Shown here: piece after piece, positions 1 to 10,912 of the stretch
How positions within the stretch are numbered: the first letter of the stretch is position 1
Layout: each line of letters starts with the position of its first letter
Origin: Echinometra lucunter
Lineage: Eukaryota > Echinodermata > Echinoidea > Camarodonta > Echinometridae
DNA length: 64,000 nucleotides
Direction of reading: 5' to 3'
Assembly: GCA_029962745.1 (NCBI GenBank)
Contig: CM057162.1
Location: 18,060,908 to 18,124,907 of the forward strand
Program-made: the position numbers and the translations under genes
Notes under the pieces: generated by a model
Told to the model about the DNA's origin: nothing
Seen by the model: the letters and a program-made list of their open reading frames with translations, nothing else
The model's database searches: none

Positions 1-53
1 ACCTAGCCGGAAGCGGAAGTAGAGATGGTGCGTAGGCATGTATGGGGGTCATT

Positions 54-210
54 GCATTTCGATCGGTCGCTGAGTACGATGTGCTTTCACATCTAGCTTG
101 CATCGGTCGCGATCGGTCGCTGAAGTACCTCAGCGACCGTACTCAGCGACCGATGAAATGCTTTCACATTATGATTTCATCGGTCGCAGCGACCGTACCT
201 TAGTGTGAAA
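54..210. repeat. Small palindromic repeat cluster (GGTCGCTGAGTAC)
   Basis: The unit TCGGTCGCTGAGTACG and its reverse complement occur several times within about 150 bases. An outer arm near 55-79 pairs with 138-161, and the motif GCTTTCACAT also recurs. This is a small foldback-like structure, and no coding potential is seen. It may be part of a larger element lying to the left of the window. Confidence 0.55.
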
Positions 211-373
211 GCAGTATAAGATCCATTATTTGGCACTGTAAATGCCCCCACCCCCCCCCCCCCCCCCATTTAAAAGAATGTTATCAGTTATACCGTAAAA
301 AGATGATACATAGATCGTTCAGTTGAAATATCAGTAAAAATATTGTCTGATGTGATGATCTGATGATTAAAAG

Positions 374-634
374 TACTCTCTTTAAAAAAAAAAGAGAGTG
401 TTCACTCTGTTATGGCAGAATTTCAGAAGAGAGTGCATTTAGAGTGAATTAAGAGTAAAATTGTGATATTCACTGAATTTTGAGTGATCACTCATGTCAC
501 CCCTATAAGAGTGAATAAAGAGTGAATATCAAAATTCTTAATTTTAATTCACCTTTAACTCACCTGAATTCACTCTCTTCTGAAATTCACCCCAAAGACA
601 GTAAACGTGTTTACTCTTTTTTTTTAAGAAAGTA
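374..634. mobile_element. Palindromic MITE with TA-flanked termini
   Basis: The left end TACTCTCTTTAAAAAAAA pairs with the complement of the right end, TACTTTCTTAAAAAAAAA. Pairing continues inward through GAATTTCAGAAGAGAGTG and TGATATTCACT almost to the centre, so the whole element folds as one imperfect hairpin. TA at both ends fits a TA target duplication. There is no open frame, so it is non-autonomous. Confidence 0.6.
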
Positions 635-725
635 AATTATTGGATAAATGCATAATCAACCATCGCCTTCAATGATTAAAGAAGTCTTTCCACTCCTCAG
701 AGGGCTGTCTCACGTAATTATGTGT

Positions 726-860
726 CAACAAAATGGTTACAACTCGTTATTCCGAAGGTTCGTTAGTCCGAAAATGAAATAAAGTTCGTTGTTCCGAAGG
801 TCCGTTAATCCGAAAACGAAATAAAGTTCGTTAGTCCGAAAATGAAATATAAGGTTCTGC
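726..860. repeat. Fragment of the CGAAGGTTCGTTATTC repeat family
   Basis: Direct repeats of GTTCGTTATTCCGAAG alternate with the spacer CCGAAAATGAAATAA. The same units form the two arms of the element at 38323-38748, so this is a single-arm remnant of that family. It runs into two poly-C tracts at about 861-908, then a GGTGCCGCCACTG motif near 920 that resembles a hAT terminus. Confidence 0.6.
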
Positions 861-933
861 CCCCCCCCCAACATTTTCTTTTGCCCTCCATTTGCCCCCC
901 CCCCCCCACTTTAACAATCCTGGTGCCGCCACT

Positions 934-1079
934 GCCCGTTTCATGAAACTTGTTATCAATAACTACCGATTATCAGTAACTGTTATAAGCTACTGAAATC
1001 CTTGCATCTGATTGGCTGAGAGCATGTCATAGAAATGTGGCATTTGCTACTGATAACAAGTTTTATGAAAATGGGGCCC
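934..1079. mobile_element. Short MITE with GCCCGTTTCATGAAACTTG ends
   Basis: The ends GCCCGTTTCATGAAACTTG and CAAGTTTTATGAAAATGGGG are imperfect inverted repeats that enclose a short core containing ATTGGCTGAGAGCAT. The core shares the ATTGGCTGAGA motif with the MITE at 55425-55565, which suggests related families. No coding capacity is present. Confidence 0.5.
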
Positions 1080-2140
1080 AGGTATCAACACCTTACTATT
1101 ATCCGTACTCACCAATATAAATCCCCAGTTTTCACCTCTTGTGCATGGCAAAAACAAAGATAAATCTACTAACTCTACTTTACTCCCACCCAGTCAAATT
1201 GGAAGAATAATGGCGGATAATGAAGAAAGCCATTAGCACATTAGACTGATCCTGTACCCGATGCTGAGAGAGCTAATGTTTATTAAAGTTATTAATGCAA
1301 TATGAAGAGGACAATTCATGTATAATGGTTTTTCAACATTTAGATGAAATAAGTTATCAGTGGTTATTAGTTAACCTTTGGGAAATGAAACAGCAGCGAA
1401 ATAGTCTAAATTTATTAGATGCATCTTATAATAAGATATCGGTTATAGTTTTTGGTGATACAGTAATCTGTTACATGTTTCACCGTGCGTTGATCCATTA
1501 AGTAATTAACTTTGAAATGAACTAACAAGAAAGAGGTCAATCGTTGCATAGTGTTGTGAAATCACAAAATCTCCTACTCCCTAAATCATTATACAAGGCT
1601 GTTTATGTTAAAACCTAGTAATCTTCCCATCTATCATAGATTCATTCAAAGCACTTCTTAAAGCTTATGTTTGGGCAACCCTCTTAATGTACTGTAGTTT
1701 GTATTGTATTTCATATTTGTTCTTCCTGTTTTTCTATAGTTTGTTTTCTCTTCGTTCTGTGCTTAGAATCATTCGTAGCGTTATATAAATATGTTGTTAT
1801 GATTATCATTATTAAGACAGGTAAAAACCCTAATACTGAAAATAAATAATGATATGACGTCTTCTTTTGTTTCTTAATTTGTTAATCATCCGAATAATCT
1901 TGTGAGATAGGAAAAGATCATCACACATTAGTTGTGAAAAATCTAACCTCCATATCAAAGCAGGGCACTGAATGCTTTATACCACAGACGCAACGACACT
2001 TGCAGTATAGGATCTCGCGTTCATTACTGAGACACGACTTCAAAATGTATTTAGGTATTTGATCGAAATACTTTTTTTATAAAGCCTTGTCAGGGCTCTA
2101 AAGAATGATTAGGAAAACTTAACAAAGGTCAATGAAATGG
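1080..2140. other. Unrecognised AT-rich DNA
   Basis: Open frames are short and show no codon bias, splice context or recognisable motif. The longest (1295-1501, 68 codons) looks random. No repeat boundaries were found by eye. Confidence 0.5.
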
Positions 2141-2419
2141 ATATGCTTAATACTGGACAGATGTGTGAAGAATTAAGGACGGGGCGGGGGGGGGGGGGTG
2201 TACGACACATGCTCCGGTAACAAATGCTCTGCGTCTGTCTTTAAAAGTAACTTGATACGGAAACTGAACCTTGGACCATGATATGCTTAATACTGGACAG
2301 ATGTGTGAAGAATTAAGGACGGGGGGGGGGGGGGGGGGGTGTACGACACATGCTCCGGTAACAAATGCTCTGCGTCTGTCTTTAAAAGTAACTTGATACG
2401 GAAACTGAACCTTGGACCA
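2141..2419. repeat. Tandem duplication of a 140-bp unit
   Basis: The block from ATATGCTTAATACTGGACAG to CTGAACCTTGGACCA occurs at 2141-2278 and again from 2281, nearly identical. The main differences are in the poly-G run inside each copy (about 2183-2199 and 2321-2339). The near-identity suggests a recent event, or possibly an assembly duplicate. Confidence 0.85.
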
Positions 2420-3049
2420 AAGGCTATATACCAGACCATAACCCTAATCCTACACCTAACCTACACTCATAGCAGCCCTGCCCTACCTGTGTAACTTTGA
2501 TAAAATACAGTTCGGAGCATTTGTCGCCGCTTCAAAATGTAGGGTCTCCCTTTTGGCGTGATATGTGATCACAATATGCCACAAACCCGCAAGAATCAAG
2601 GAGCGGAGGTGTTTGCGACAGGGCGTTCATCCAAATGCACGTGCTTCCTTGACCATTTCCACATTTCCCACGGCGCCGTGCGTGCCGTTGTTGTTATGGT
2701 AGGGTCATTAGCTGGCGGACAACTTTTGCAGCCCGACACCAACCGCGCAACAGGAGGTACTCAACCACCCGTAGAGAAATCGTAAGCTAGACAAATAACC
2801 GTTGGTCGAGGGAAGTACACCGTTGGGAATTTCAAGAATTTTGATGATGAAATATTAGAAGGCATTACACACATTCAGTTTTGTGTAAGATTTGTATTCC
2901 AGTGGTGACATTTCTTCTGCTTCATCAGTCGCCGTTCAGACTTACGTCGTTAATCCCAGTAATGACAACCATGTATTTTTTAAAAGTAATCAGTATATTA
3001 CGCGATGCGTAATATATGTCCCCGCCGGAAGTGTAGATCACGTACTATA
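2420..3049. other. Unrecognised DNA
   Basis: Contains CCTAA/CCTACA-rich stretches and two short open frames (2558-2785 and 2892-3098) without recognisable domains or flanking splice sites that would make an exon convincing. The first is relatively GC-rich but matches no family known to me. Confidence 0.4.
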
Positions 3050-4555
3050 CCGTGTGTCCCCCAAAAAACTCCACACTTTTGAAATGGCTGCCAAATAAAA
3101 AAAATATTATTCTGGCGGAAAAGATTTATATGTATGGATAGCCCACGGACTCAACTTTCACATGAGACCAAAAAAGGCCGAAAATGATTCATGCTCGAGT
3201 GAGCACTGCCCACTTTTGCAAAGCATATGAAAATTAGGTTGCGCAGGAATTGCGCCTTCCAATTTCTGAGAGGTGAGTCTTTTGGAGCTTACAAAACTGA
3301 GGGTGATATGATAAATTCATGATCAATTGCAATCAGTTTGGGTTTGCTGAGTGAATTTTGTGGTTTATGGGATTAATGTTTTATGCATGAGTGAACAAGA
3401 ATTGCATTAATTATTGTAGCATTGTAGCTTCCCTGGTAGACTCAGTGGTTTGTTCATGGGAGTCAGAATGGCAGGATGAGGTGAATGACCATGTTGCAGG
3501 GGAGGTGAGATAGGATAGGATTTTGTTGGGTGGATGGGATAAGGGTCAAGAGGACATAACGCCCCCTGCCCCGCCCCCACCCCCCCCCCCCCCCCATATC
3601 TTTCTTTCCTGGGTAACTCTTTTCCTGGTAACTCGGTCAGTCACTCAGTCAATCAACCAACCCACCAGTCATTTTAGCAGTTGTGTTTCACACAAGAAAT
3701 ATGGTACAGTGTGACACAAATTTGTAAAATGAACATTTCAGTCTTTCTTTTCAGATGATTTTTTTTCTTTTCAGTTTTACAACTGTTTTATCCATCTTGT
3801 AAGAGAGAAAAAAGGAATGTCACAGATGCTGGTTACTTATTCTTCAGGTCAATGAGTAACAGCAATAAGTCCACATTTGGAAAGTGATAGAATTTGGGAT
3901 AAGTGAAGGTGGTCTTGATATGTTGAAGAGGAGGTCCAATGCATAAAAAGAATAATTGTCAAGATATGCACCAGCACACCCAGAAAGCAAGAGAGAGAGA
4001 GAGAGAGGGGGGGGGGGAGGGAAGGGCAGGGCGGGCAGGGGGCATAATGTCCTCTTGGCTCTTATCCCATCCACCCAACAAAATCCTATCCTATCTCACC
4101 TCTCCTGCAACATGTACATTCACCTCATCCTGCCATTCTGACTCCCGTGAACAAACCACCGAGTCTACCAGGGAAAGCTACAATGCTACAATAATTAATG
4201 CAATTCCTGTTCACTCATGCATAAAACGTTAATCCCATAAACCACAAATTTCACTCAGCAAACCCAAACTGATAGCAACTGATCATGAACTTATCATATC
4301 ACCCTCAATTTTGTAAGCTCCAAAGGACTCACCTCTCACAAATTGGAAGGCGCGATTCCTGCGCAACCTAATTTTCATACCCTTTAGAAAAGTGAGCAAT
4401 GCTCACTCATGCATGAATTATTTTTAACCTTTTTTGGTCTCATGTGAAAGTTGAGTCCATGAGCTATCCATAAATATAAACCTTTTCCCCCAGATTCACA
4501 CATTTTTTATTTGGCAGCCATTTCAAAAGTGTAAAGTTTTTTGGGGGACGCACGG
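3050..4555. mobile_element. 1.5-kb DNA element with ~530-bp inverted arms, TA-flanked
   Basis: The left terminus CCGTGTGTCCCCCAAAAAAC and right terminus GTTTTTTGGGGGACGCACGG are inverted repeats. Each is bordered by TA (3048-3049 and 4556-4557), as expected for a TA target duplication. The arms, about 3050-3577 and 4022-4555, remain alignable along their length, with a roughly 400-base spacer. Landmarks present in both include the GGCTGCCATTTCAAAAGTG block, CTCATGTGAAAGTTGAGTCC and the TCCTATCCTATCTCACCT stretch. A poly-C run (3577-3595) and a GA/poly-G run (3989-4017) face each other at the inner edges. No transposase frame is present, so this is a non-autonomous foldback-type element, perhaps mobilised by a mariner/Tc1-like enzyme (inferred from TA only). 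Confidence 0.75.
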
Positions 4556-4574
4556 TAGAGAAGAAGAATAGAAT

Positions 4575-4990
4575 GGAACAAAAGAGTAGAAGTAGTATTT
4601 TTCGTGGATTTTGAATAAATTTGCATAGATTTGCTTAATCAATGGATTTCATAATTCTGTGAAGATGTTTTGAAGCCCCCACCAAGCCCTATCACATGAA
4701 ACAAACAGAATCGAAATCCGGTGCCAAATAGAGAAGTAGCAGTTTTTGTTTGATTTTGAATGAATTAGCAAAATTAATGAATTACACAATATTTGAGCAG
4801 AAGTTAAGAAGCAATCATCTTTATCAGTCAGACCAATCAGAATAAAAATCGGCCAAGAAATGACAGAGAAGAAGCACATTTATCATTTTGAGCACACACG
4901 GACACACACACACGCACACACAAACGCACAAACGTACGGAGCCCGTTTCATAGTCCCCTCTCTAACTTTGTTCGGCGGGGACAAAAACGG
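4575..4990. repeat. Degenerate internal repeats ending in a CA-rich stretch
   Basis: Two diverged blocks of roughly 140 bases each carry a GAAGTAGnAnTTTTTnnTnGATTTTGAAT core, starting near 4585 and 4732. They are followed by ACACACAC-rich DNA (4892-4935) and GTTCGGCGGGGACAAAA. The arrangement looks like a dispersed repeat of unknown class. No convincing protein is encoded. Confidence 0.35.
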
Positions 4991-5463
4991 TGGGAAGAGG
5001 AAGGGGTATAAAAACTTGACTGCCTGTAGAAAAACTATTTAAAAAAAAATGGGGAACTCATGGTTGAACCTGATTGTAGCCTTTAGAGCCCCCAGCCCCC
5101 GCACAAAATGGATATTGCTGAGACTCGTGGTCGTGTCCAGCTCTTTTCTTCTACTACAAAAACACTATTTTTCAGAGCATGCTTATTTTGAATGCGTTGT
5201 TTGTGTCTTACTTACATTACTATTTAATTTTCTGAAGTAATTTTTTGTTATTTCGCTGTTTCGCTTTCGAAACAGCTCATGTCACCCTTTTTTTGCACGA
5301 AATACATAATTCATAATCAAATCTTTTTCAAAACGTATACTAACACTCTCTTGCACCAATTAGAGGCTTTAAAGAATGTATAGTACTCATCCTTTCAAAA
5401 GAACACAATTATTAATCTGTATAAGCTCGCAAATTTGGATGAGAATAAAAGGAGAGCTCTTGT

Positions 5464-5632
5464 GAAGGAGGAAAAAAAAACCACTGGAAAAAAAGATGAA
5501 AGAAAAGATGGGAAGGGGATACAACGAATTATTATTTTGATACAAGATGGAGGAAAAACCACCGGAAAAAAAGATGAAAGAAATGATGGTAAAGGGATAC
5601 AACGAATTATTATTTTGATACAGGATGAGCTT
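5464..5632. repeat. Two-copy tandem repeat, ~84-bp unit
   Basis: The block GGAAAAAAAGATGAAAGAAA followed by GGGATACAACGAATTATTAT occurs twice, at about 5464-5548 and 5549-5632, with few differences. The open frames on both strands across it reflect the 84-base, in-frame period, not selection. Confidence 0.75.
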
Positions 5633-6515
5633 GATAGTAAGGTGATTATTTTGCAGGGCGTGTACCTCAGGCTCATATCATTCACATGAAAATACATCTC
5701 CCGTGTGACTGCCTCTGCTGTATTATAGAAACAGAATCTGGCAGTTGTGACTGGTGTATTGAAAAAAAAGTCCTCCAGGTAGAGATTTTCGAGGATTTCC
5801 ATTGCGTATGTCATTACGCCTCTTTGGGTAAAATATGGTCCCAGCAAATGGACGCTGTGGTGATTCCATTATTCTTTTTTTCGTTTTACTTGAACGTGAT
5901 TTCTATTGAGGAAATTATGTTCTGCATTTAAAGGGAGAGTCAACTCGGATGTTAAGTTAGTTTGATTTATGAAAGTAAACGAACAAGCGAACGGAATGCT
6001 GAAACTCCAATAAGCGGTATAAGGAAGTCTTGGAATTTAAAAGAACTCCTGTAGTTGATCAAACGTTAAATGGGGCGCCTTTCCCATGTGTACTGCACTA
6101 CAAATTGATTAAAATCCATCCCCAAAATGTTTATCCAATAAATACACATTTCGTTTAATCGGTGAACTAGATAAATCATCTGGCATATGTTTTACGCATC
6201 TCCACTACAGAAAAATATATATATATTTCTCCATCAACCATCATCAACCATAAAAATGGATATTCATAAAGACCTACATCACAAGTAAACGGGTTTGACT
6301 GAATGCAAATTTAAAAGTTCATTTTATCCCCTTATCCTCTGAGCTATCAGCATGGATGTCTAGTATGTCTCAGTCTATCTTTGAATTTTGATGAAATCAA
6401 ACGGGAATTCATCGTACAATCTGCACCATAAATTGGAACAACGGCGTAACACGAAAGGACTAGAGAAGCCAGATGCGCAGTTGGATCGCTTAGGATTGCA
6501 AAAGGGGGAAATGTC
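5633..6515. other. Unrecognised AT-rich DNA
   Basis: No gene, tRNA-like fold or repeat family recognised. A short TATATATAT run lies near 6213. Confidence 0.4.
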
Positions 6516-7012
6516 TTTCGATTAACTCTTTATGAGCCAAGCTAAGGATTCCCCTGCGCCACACTCTGTTCCTCATGAGAGAGATTTACCATGTACTCTC
6601 AGAAAAATATATATATATTAGGTTGGTTAAAATGTGAACCGACCAACTGCTGGCAAAATAAAAATTATATGTAAACCGTATGTGGATTTGCTTTATCCAA
6701 CAGTTGATCGGTTCATATTTCAACCAACCTAATGATTTCTAATCGACTATTCTGAGAGTGTAGGTATTAGGATTATTGATGTTTTACAATACAAAGTGAA
6801 TTATACAAGGTGTCTGAAGTATTATCATGAAGCGTTGAAATGGGCACTTTCGCATCTCTTTTGTGTTGAACAATCCTTTCTTTGATTAGTATGTCTTGTG
6901 TCGTGCCGATCGGCAAGTGTGGCAAAGGGCCGAGTGTGTCTTTTGCTAAGAAATCAATGGCAGTGTTAGATTGTGTCCCGGGTGATTCACTGGTTCGAGC
7001 GAAAATCTGCAT
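6516..7012 (-). pseudogene. Decayed dispersed repeat, possible RNase H end of a retroelement
   Basis: This block is homologous to 30893-31125 and is interrupted here by a small MITE. On the minus strand, 7012-6773 reads through NTAIDFLAKDTLGPLPHLP. The SNTAIDFLAKDTL part resembles the GNExADxLAKxAL motif at the C-terminal side of RNase H domains in LINE-type reverse transcriptases. The second copy keeps the spaced pattern N-T...F...A-K...L-P...P-G-T-Q on the same strand, but with stops. The protein-level similarity favours an old coding element over a random repeat. No reverse transcriptase motif was found nearby. The RNase H reading is an inference. Confidence 0.35.
6594..6762. mobile_element. 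165-bp MITE inserted in an older repeat
   Basis: The ends CTCTCAGAAAAATA and TATTCTGAGAG, each next to TA, form terminal inverted repeats. An inner inverted pair, AGGTTGGTTAAAATGTGAAC and GTTCATATTTCAACCAACCT, pairs further in. The homologous repeat at 30893-31125 runs from AGAGAGATATTTAGC to CATTAGGATTATT without it, giving a paralogous empty site that supports insertion at TA. Confidence 0.75.
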
Positions 7013-7298
7013 TGAATCAGCGTGACACTGTAGATTCTTTCTTTAAAAAGGAATAGGAAGGACTTACACCGTATTGGAAAAAAATAGAGTAGACCGATCA
7101 GCCAATTATTTCGTTCTGTAAGCTAGACTGAGGTTCAGTTTCTGTACTCTGTACTGAAACTTATGAGCTTCGATTTTTAACGGTACATGTATAGAGATAA
7201 ACTGGAGTTTTACACACTCTAAACAAAATAGAGAGAAGTGGGGAAGGAAGAGACGATGCGGCTCTCGTGTGTGGACCTGCCCCATTGGCAGAACACGT

Positions 7299-7331
<33 letters not shown>

Positions 7332-9460
7332 TGACTTGTGATTGAGTAATGTTCGTAAGTTTTAATGAAAAGCGCCGTTAAATTAAGGTAGGAACAGCCA
7401 CAACAACAGTAGTGATCGCACAGAACCAAGTCCGATTTTTTTTTTCGCCGCGGGAGGGGATCATATATTTTCTCCTAGATTTTCCCCCGAAACTCTTTAA
7501 CCACGAACCCATATTTTAAAAGCCTGCAGGTAAAAGTTATACCGTATTGAGGTTAATTTCATACATTTTTGTCCCAAGCAATTATATTTCTTTCTAAGTA
7601 ATTGGTACACTTCTGAACCTCACTGGGAAGGGTCATCACGAAGAGGCTCTTCAAAAAGGTTTTCAGTTGATAGTGTAGCAAATCTTTATTTTGTTAATTA
7701 CTTACTTACTGCTGATCTCTATAAATTTACTTGTATGTTGGTTGATATGTATTGTTTGATGTTATATGGAATCAGTGAAAGATTACTGAAAAACAAAAAG
7801 TTCGAGAGGCTAATGGACACGAGATTGCGAAACTAATTACCCCCGTATCGTCTCATTTTCTTCATTGGTGCGTGGCGATGAATCAGTGATCCCTCCGAAA
7901 GCCCTCTGGGGTTGTTTCTTATCCAGTGATCTTCCTTCTGACTTGCTGGCGGGCGCTATATATACAGATGGCATCGTAGGAATGCAATTGATGGACATCC
8001 GTTGCCAAGATACGCACCGCTGCTGATTCCGCCGTTTATCTTCGAGATTTAATCTATTGAGAGAATGCTCTAACAGGGGACAGGATAACAGAGACATTAA
8101 TGTGTTATTGGAAGTATGTAGCGTCACGATTATCTTTGTCTTTTTTCCCCTGGAGTATGGGTAATATACAACAAAATACCGATTAACGTTAAATGATTCA
8201 TAATGGTCAAACAACAACCTTAACCCTGCCCTCCCCCCCCCCCCCTCCCTGTCTATCTCTCTTCCTCTTTCTCTCACATTTTCTCTCTATCATGTCTATG
8301 CTTCGTAAATGCTTTGAACTTTCTTAAAAGTTATACTTGTTTCCGTCCTGCTAACTGTAATAAATGTAAAACTGAAGTGTAATGTATACAAGAAATGTCG
8401 TTTAAGTTTTGAATGAGACTCTAAACATGCTAAATAAACACGTTACGGCGGTATATATTCACCATTTAACTCACGTTCTAGTTGTTATGGTGAAACACTG
8501 ACATTAAGAATTTGGCACGAATGTACACATGGCATAAAAGCCTTTGAAGCTGACGGGGCTGCTGCAATTCAAGCAAAGAATGAGAATGGGATCAAACTCT
8601 TCTATGGACTTTTTCCTTTGAAGCAACTGTGTCCTGTCTCACGATTTTTTTTTTTAAATTCTCTCTTGAAGTACCACCTCAGCAAACATCTCTCCCATCG
8701 ACAGGAGGCTCCATAATAAGAAATAGACAATAAGTTATTTGTTCAACGGCTTATATTTTTCAGCGGATAAATTACTTTCCGTAACATGACATTTTAGATC
8801 TGAAATGTAATATTCTATTCCACTTGGAAATCTGAGATGGCAACTTTTTCAAGAACAAGGCAAACGTGGAAAGGGTGCAATAGGATTTCCTTTTAAAATC
8901 GTTTCAACCATTATACGATATCATAATGGCTCCTGGTATGTGACACATCACTGCACTGGCATGGTGTTGTTGTCGTCCCGCTTCACCCCTACCTAGCCTT
9001 GGAGCTCTGTGACTTCTTTTTCATTCAAAATCAAACCTTTGCTCCAGTGTTCGACATTCCTTCAGCTGAACCAAGTAGAAAACACCCAGGCACGTATAAG
9101 AGGTTGCATCATCTCGTCTCCCGTTGCACGTATAGATAGCAGCCCTCGAGTAACACTTTCTAGGACAACTCTACAACCGTCTCTCGGGTCGCTGGATTTT
9201 TTTCCGTTCGTTCTAGGTCTCTGCAAAGAAACTGGTTAAGGAGTAAACAAAAACATATGAACAAGTACCTTTAGAAATGAAGTGGTACTTCATTTGACGA
9301 ATCAATAGCCCCCCCCCCCCCCCGAAAGTAATATGAAAAGACCTGTTGCAAAAACATTTTTTGTAAGAACATTGTGTTTTACGCAGACTGTTAGTTTTCA
9401 TTTTTTATGCAAATTTTTTTTTCTTGTGTGTGTGTGTGTGTGTTCAAAATTTAGTTTACC
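7013..9460. other. Unrecognised DNA with a GA microsatellite
   Basis: A (GA)n array lies at about 7299-7332, a poly-C tract near 8226-8245, another at 9308-9323, and a (GT)n run near 9426-9442. The longest open frame (7837-8277, minus, 146 codons) is entered through low-complexity sequence and has no recognisable domain, so it is not called. Confidence 0.4.
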
Positions 9461-9781
9461 TTAAAGCCACAGTGGGGCTTATATAGCTCTGAAATGATGT
9501 ATTTACAACAGCGCCAACTTGCGGCTACTCACAACCAATGACTCTCTTAGAAGCATTATGCCCTTGACTGTCTTAGAAACATTATGCCCTTCTTGGTTTC
9601 TAATGAACTGCCTTAGTCTGAATACATATACATTTTGACAGATGTGTCTCAAAACTAAAGCTCACGCTGATCAGAATGTTGCATGCCGGGAGAAAAAAAA
9701 GGGGACAGAATCAGTAGTTCAGGACTGAGATGGCGCTATTTCAAAATCTCTTACAAGGGTGCCAGTTCGCTCTGGCTTTAA
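9461..9781. mobile_element. TTAA-flanked MITE, ~313 bp
   Basis: TTAA at 9461-9464 and 9778-9781 border the ends AGCCACAGTGGGGC and, read as reverse complement, AGCCAGAGCGAACTGG. Further in, CAGCGCCAACTTG and GATGGCGCTATTT also oppose each other. A TTAA duplication is characteristic of piggyBac- and Kolobok-type elements; which one cannot be told here. Confidence 0.5.
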
Positions 9782-9955
9782 AGATAAGAAACTGTGGTTG
9801 GAGAAAGTGATTTTTGTGGTTTTACGTTTTGCAGAAAGTAGGAAACTGGTACGTTCCGAATAAAAGTTTCGTTTTTAGTGTAAATTATCGGTTTCCTTAC
9901 CACAGAAACACTGTATAATTCTTTGAACGCTATGCTTGAAAACTTAGTTAATGAT

Positions 9956-10058
9956 TATGATAATAATAAAATGACATGACAAATATCATGTCAATGATAA
10001 TAATGCTGATAATGATAATAATAATAATAATAATAATGATAATAATAATAACAATAAC

Positions 10059-10096
<38 letters not shown>

Positions 10097-10130
10097 TAAT
10101 AATAATAACAATGATTATTAGTAATGATAA
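9956..10130. repeat. (ATA/ATG)n trinucleotide microsatellite
   Basis: A long run of ATA triplets with scattered ATG and ACA. It gives open frames of mostly isoleucine on both strands, which are artefacts. Confidence 0.95.
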
Positions 10131-10870
10131 TGATAAAAACAAACCATTACAGTGGAAGTTAATATTGTTATCATTTTTGTTATCATCATTATTATTAACA
10201 TTACAATATTTCCTTACACTTTTGCATGACAAAAGAGTTAATGTATTATCTTAATTAGTTTCAGAAAGTTGATCTAAAAAACTAGAACTTACTGGATATT
10301 TCTAGTTTTGTGGCGGTTGTGATTAGAGATAATTTGTAGTTACATCCCGGGCCTTTGGCCCTTGAAATTTCAACCGCAATGATCCTGATGATCCAGTTTT
10401 CAAAAGTAACAAATATCAAACCTTCACGTCTAAAACGGCCAAGTACACCTATATTCCATTAAGCTAAACTAGGCTGCCAACCAATAGATAGTAATGTAAT
10501 CTGGGAAACTTAGACACTGAAAATTATATCGACCGTAGATTATAATTTCCGATACATTTAGCCGTGACGGAGAGATTTGAACACTCAACAGGGCGTGATT
10601 TGAATCGATTAGAACCAAAGTGGTATAGCGAAGGGAGCGGAAAGACTGGGGGAGGGGTAATTTCACTTGATCAATACACTGCAAAGGTTCGGGAGCGAGA
10701 TGGTGTAAAAGAGGAAATTATGACCCGATTCACCTTCCTTCTATTCTACCCCCCCCCCCTAGTTTTGCTCCCCCTCCCCTCTTGTTCTCCCTCTCTTTCC
10801 CTCTCATTTCCGTTGGTTCCTCTTTTTTTTTTGGGGGGGGGGGAGGTTCAAAGGATGAACTTTCCCTCGT

Positions 10871-10912
<42 letters not shown>

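Noticed and set aside
5395..5847. 150-codon minus frame with an internal peptide repeat
   Set aside because: The repeat comes from the 84-bp tandem DNA repeat, whose length is a multiple of three. No signal, splice or family support.
7837..8277. 146-codon minus frame
   Set aside because: Starts in GA/poly-G low-complexity sequence and shows no recognisable domain.
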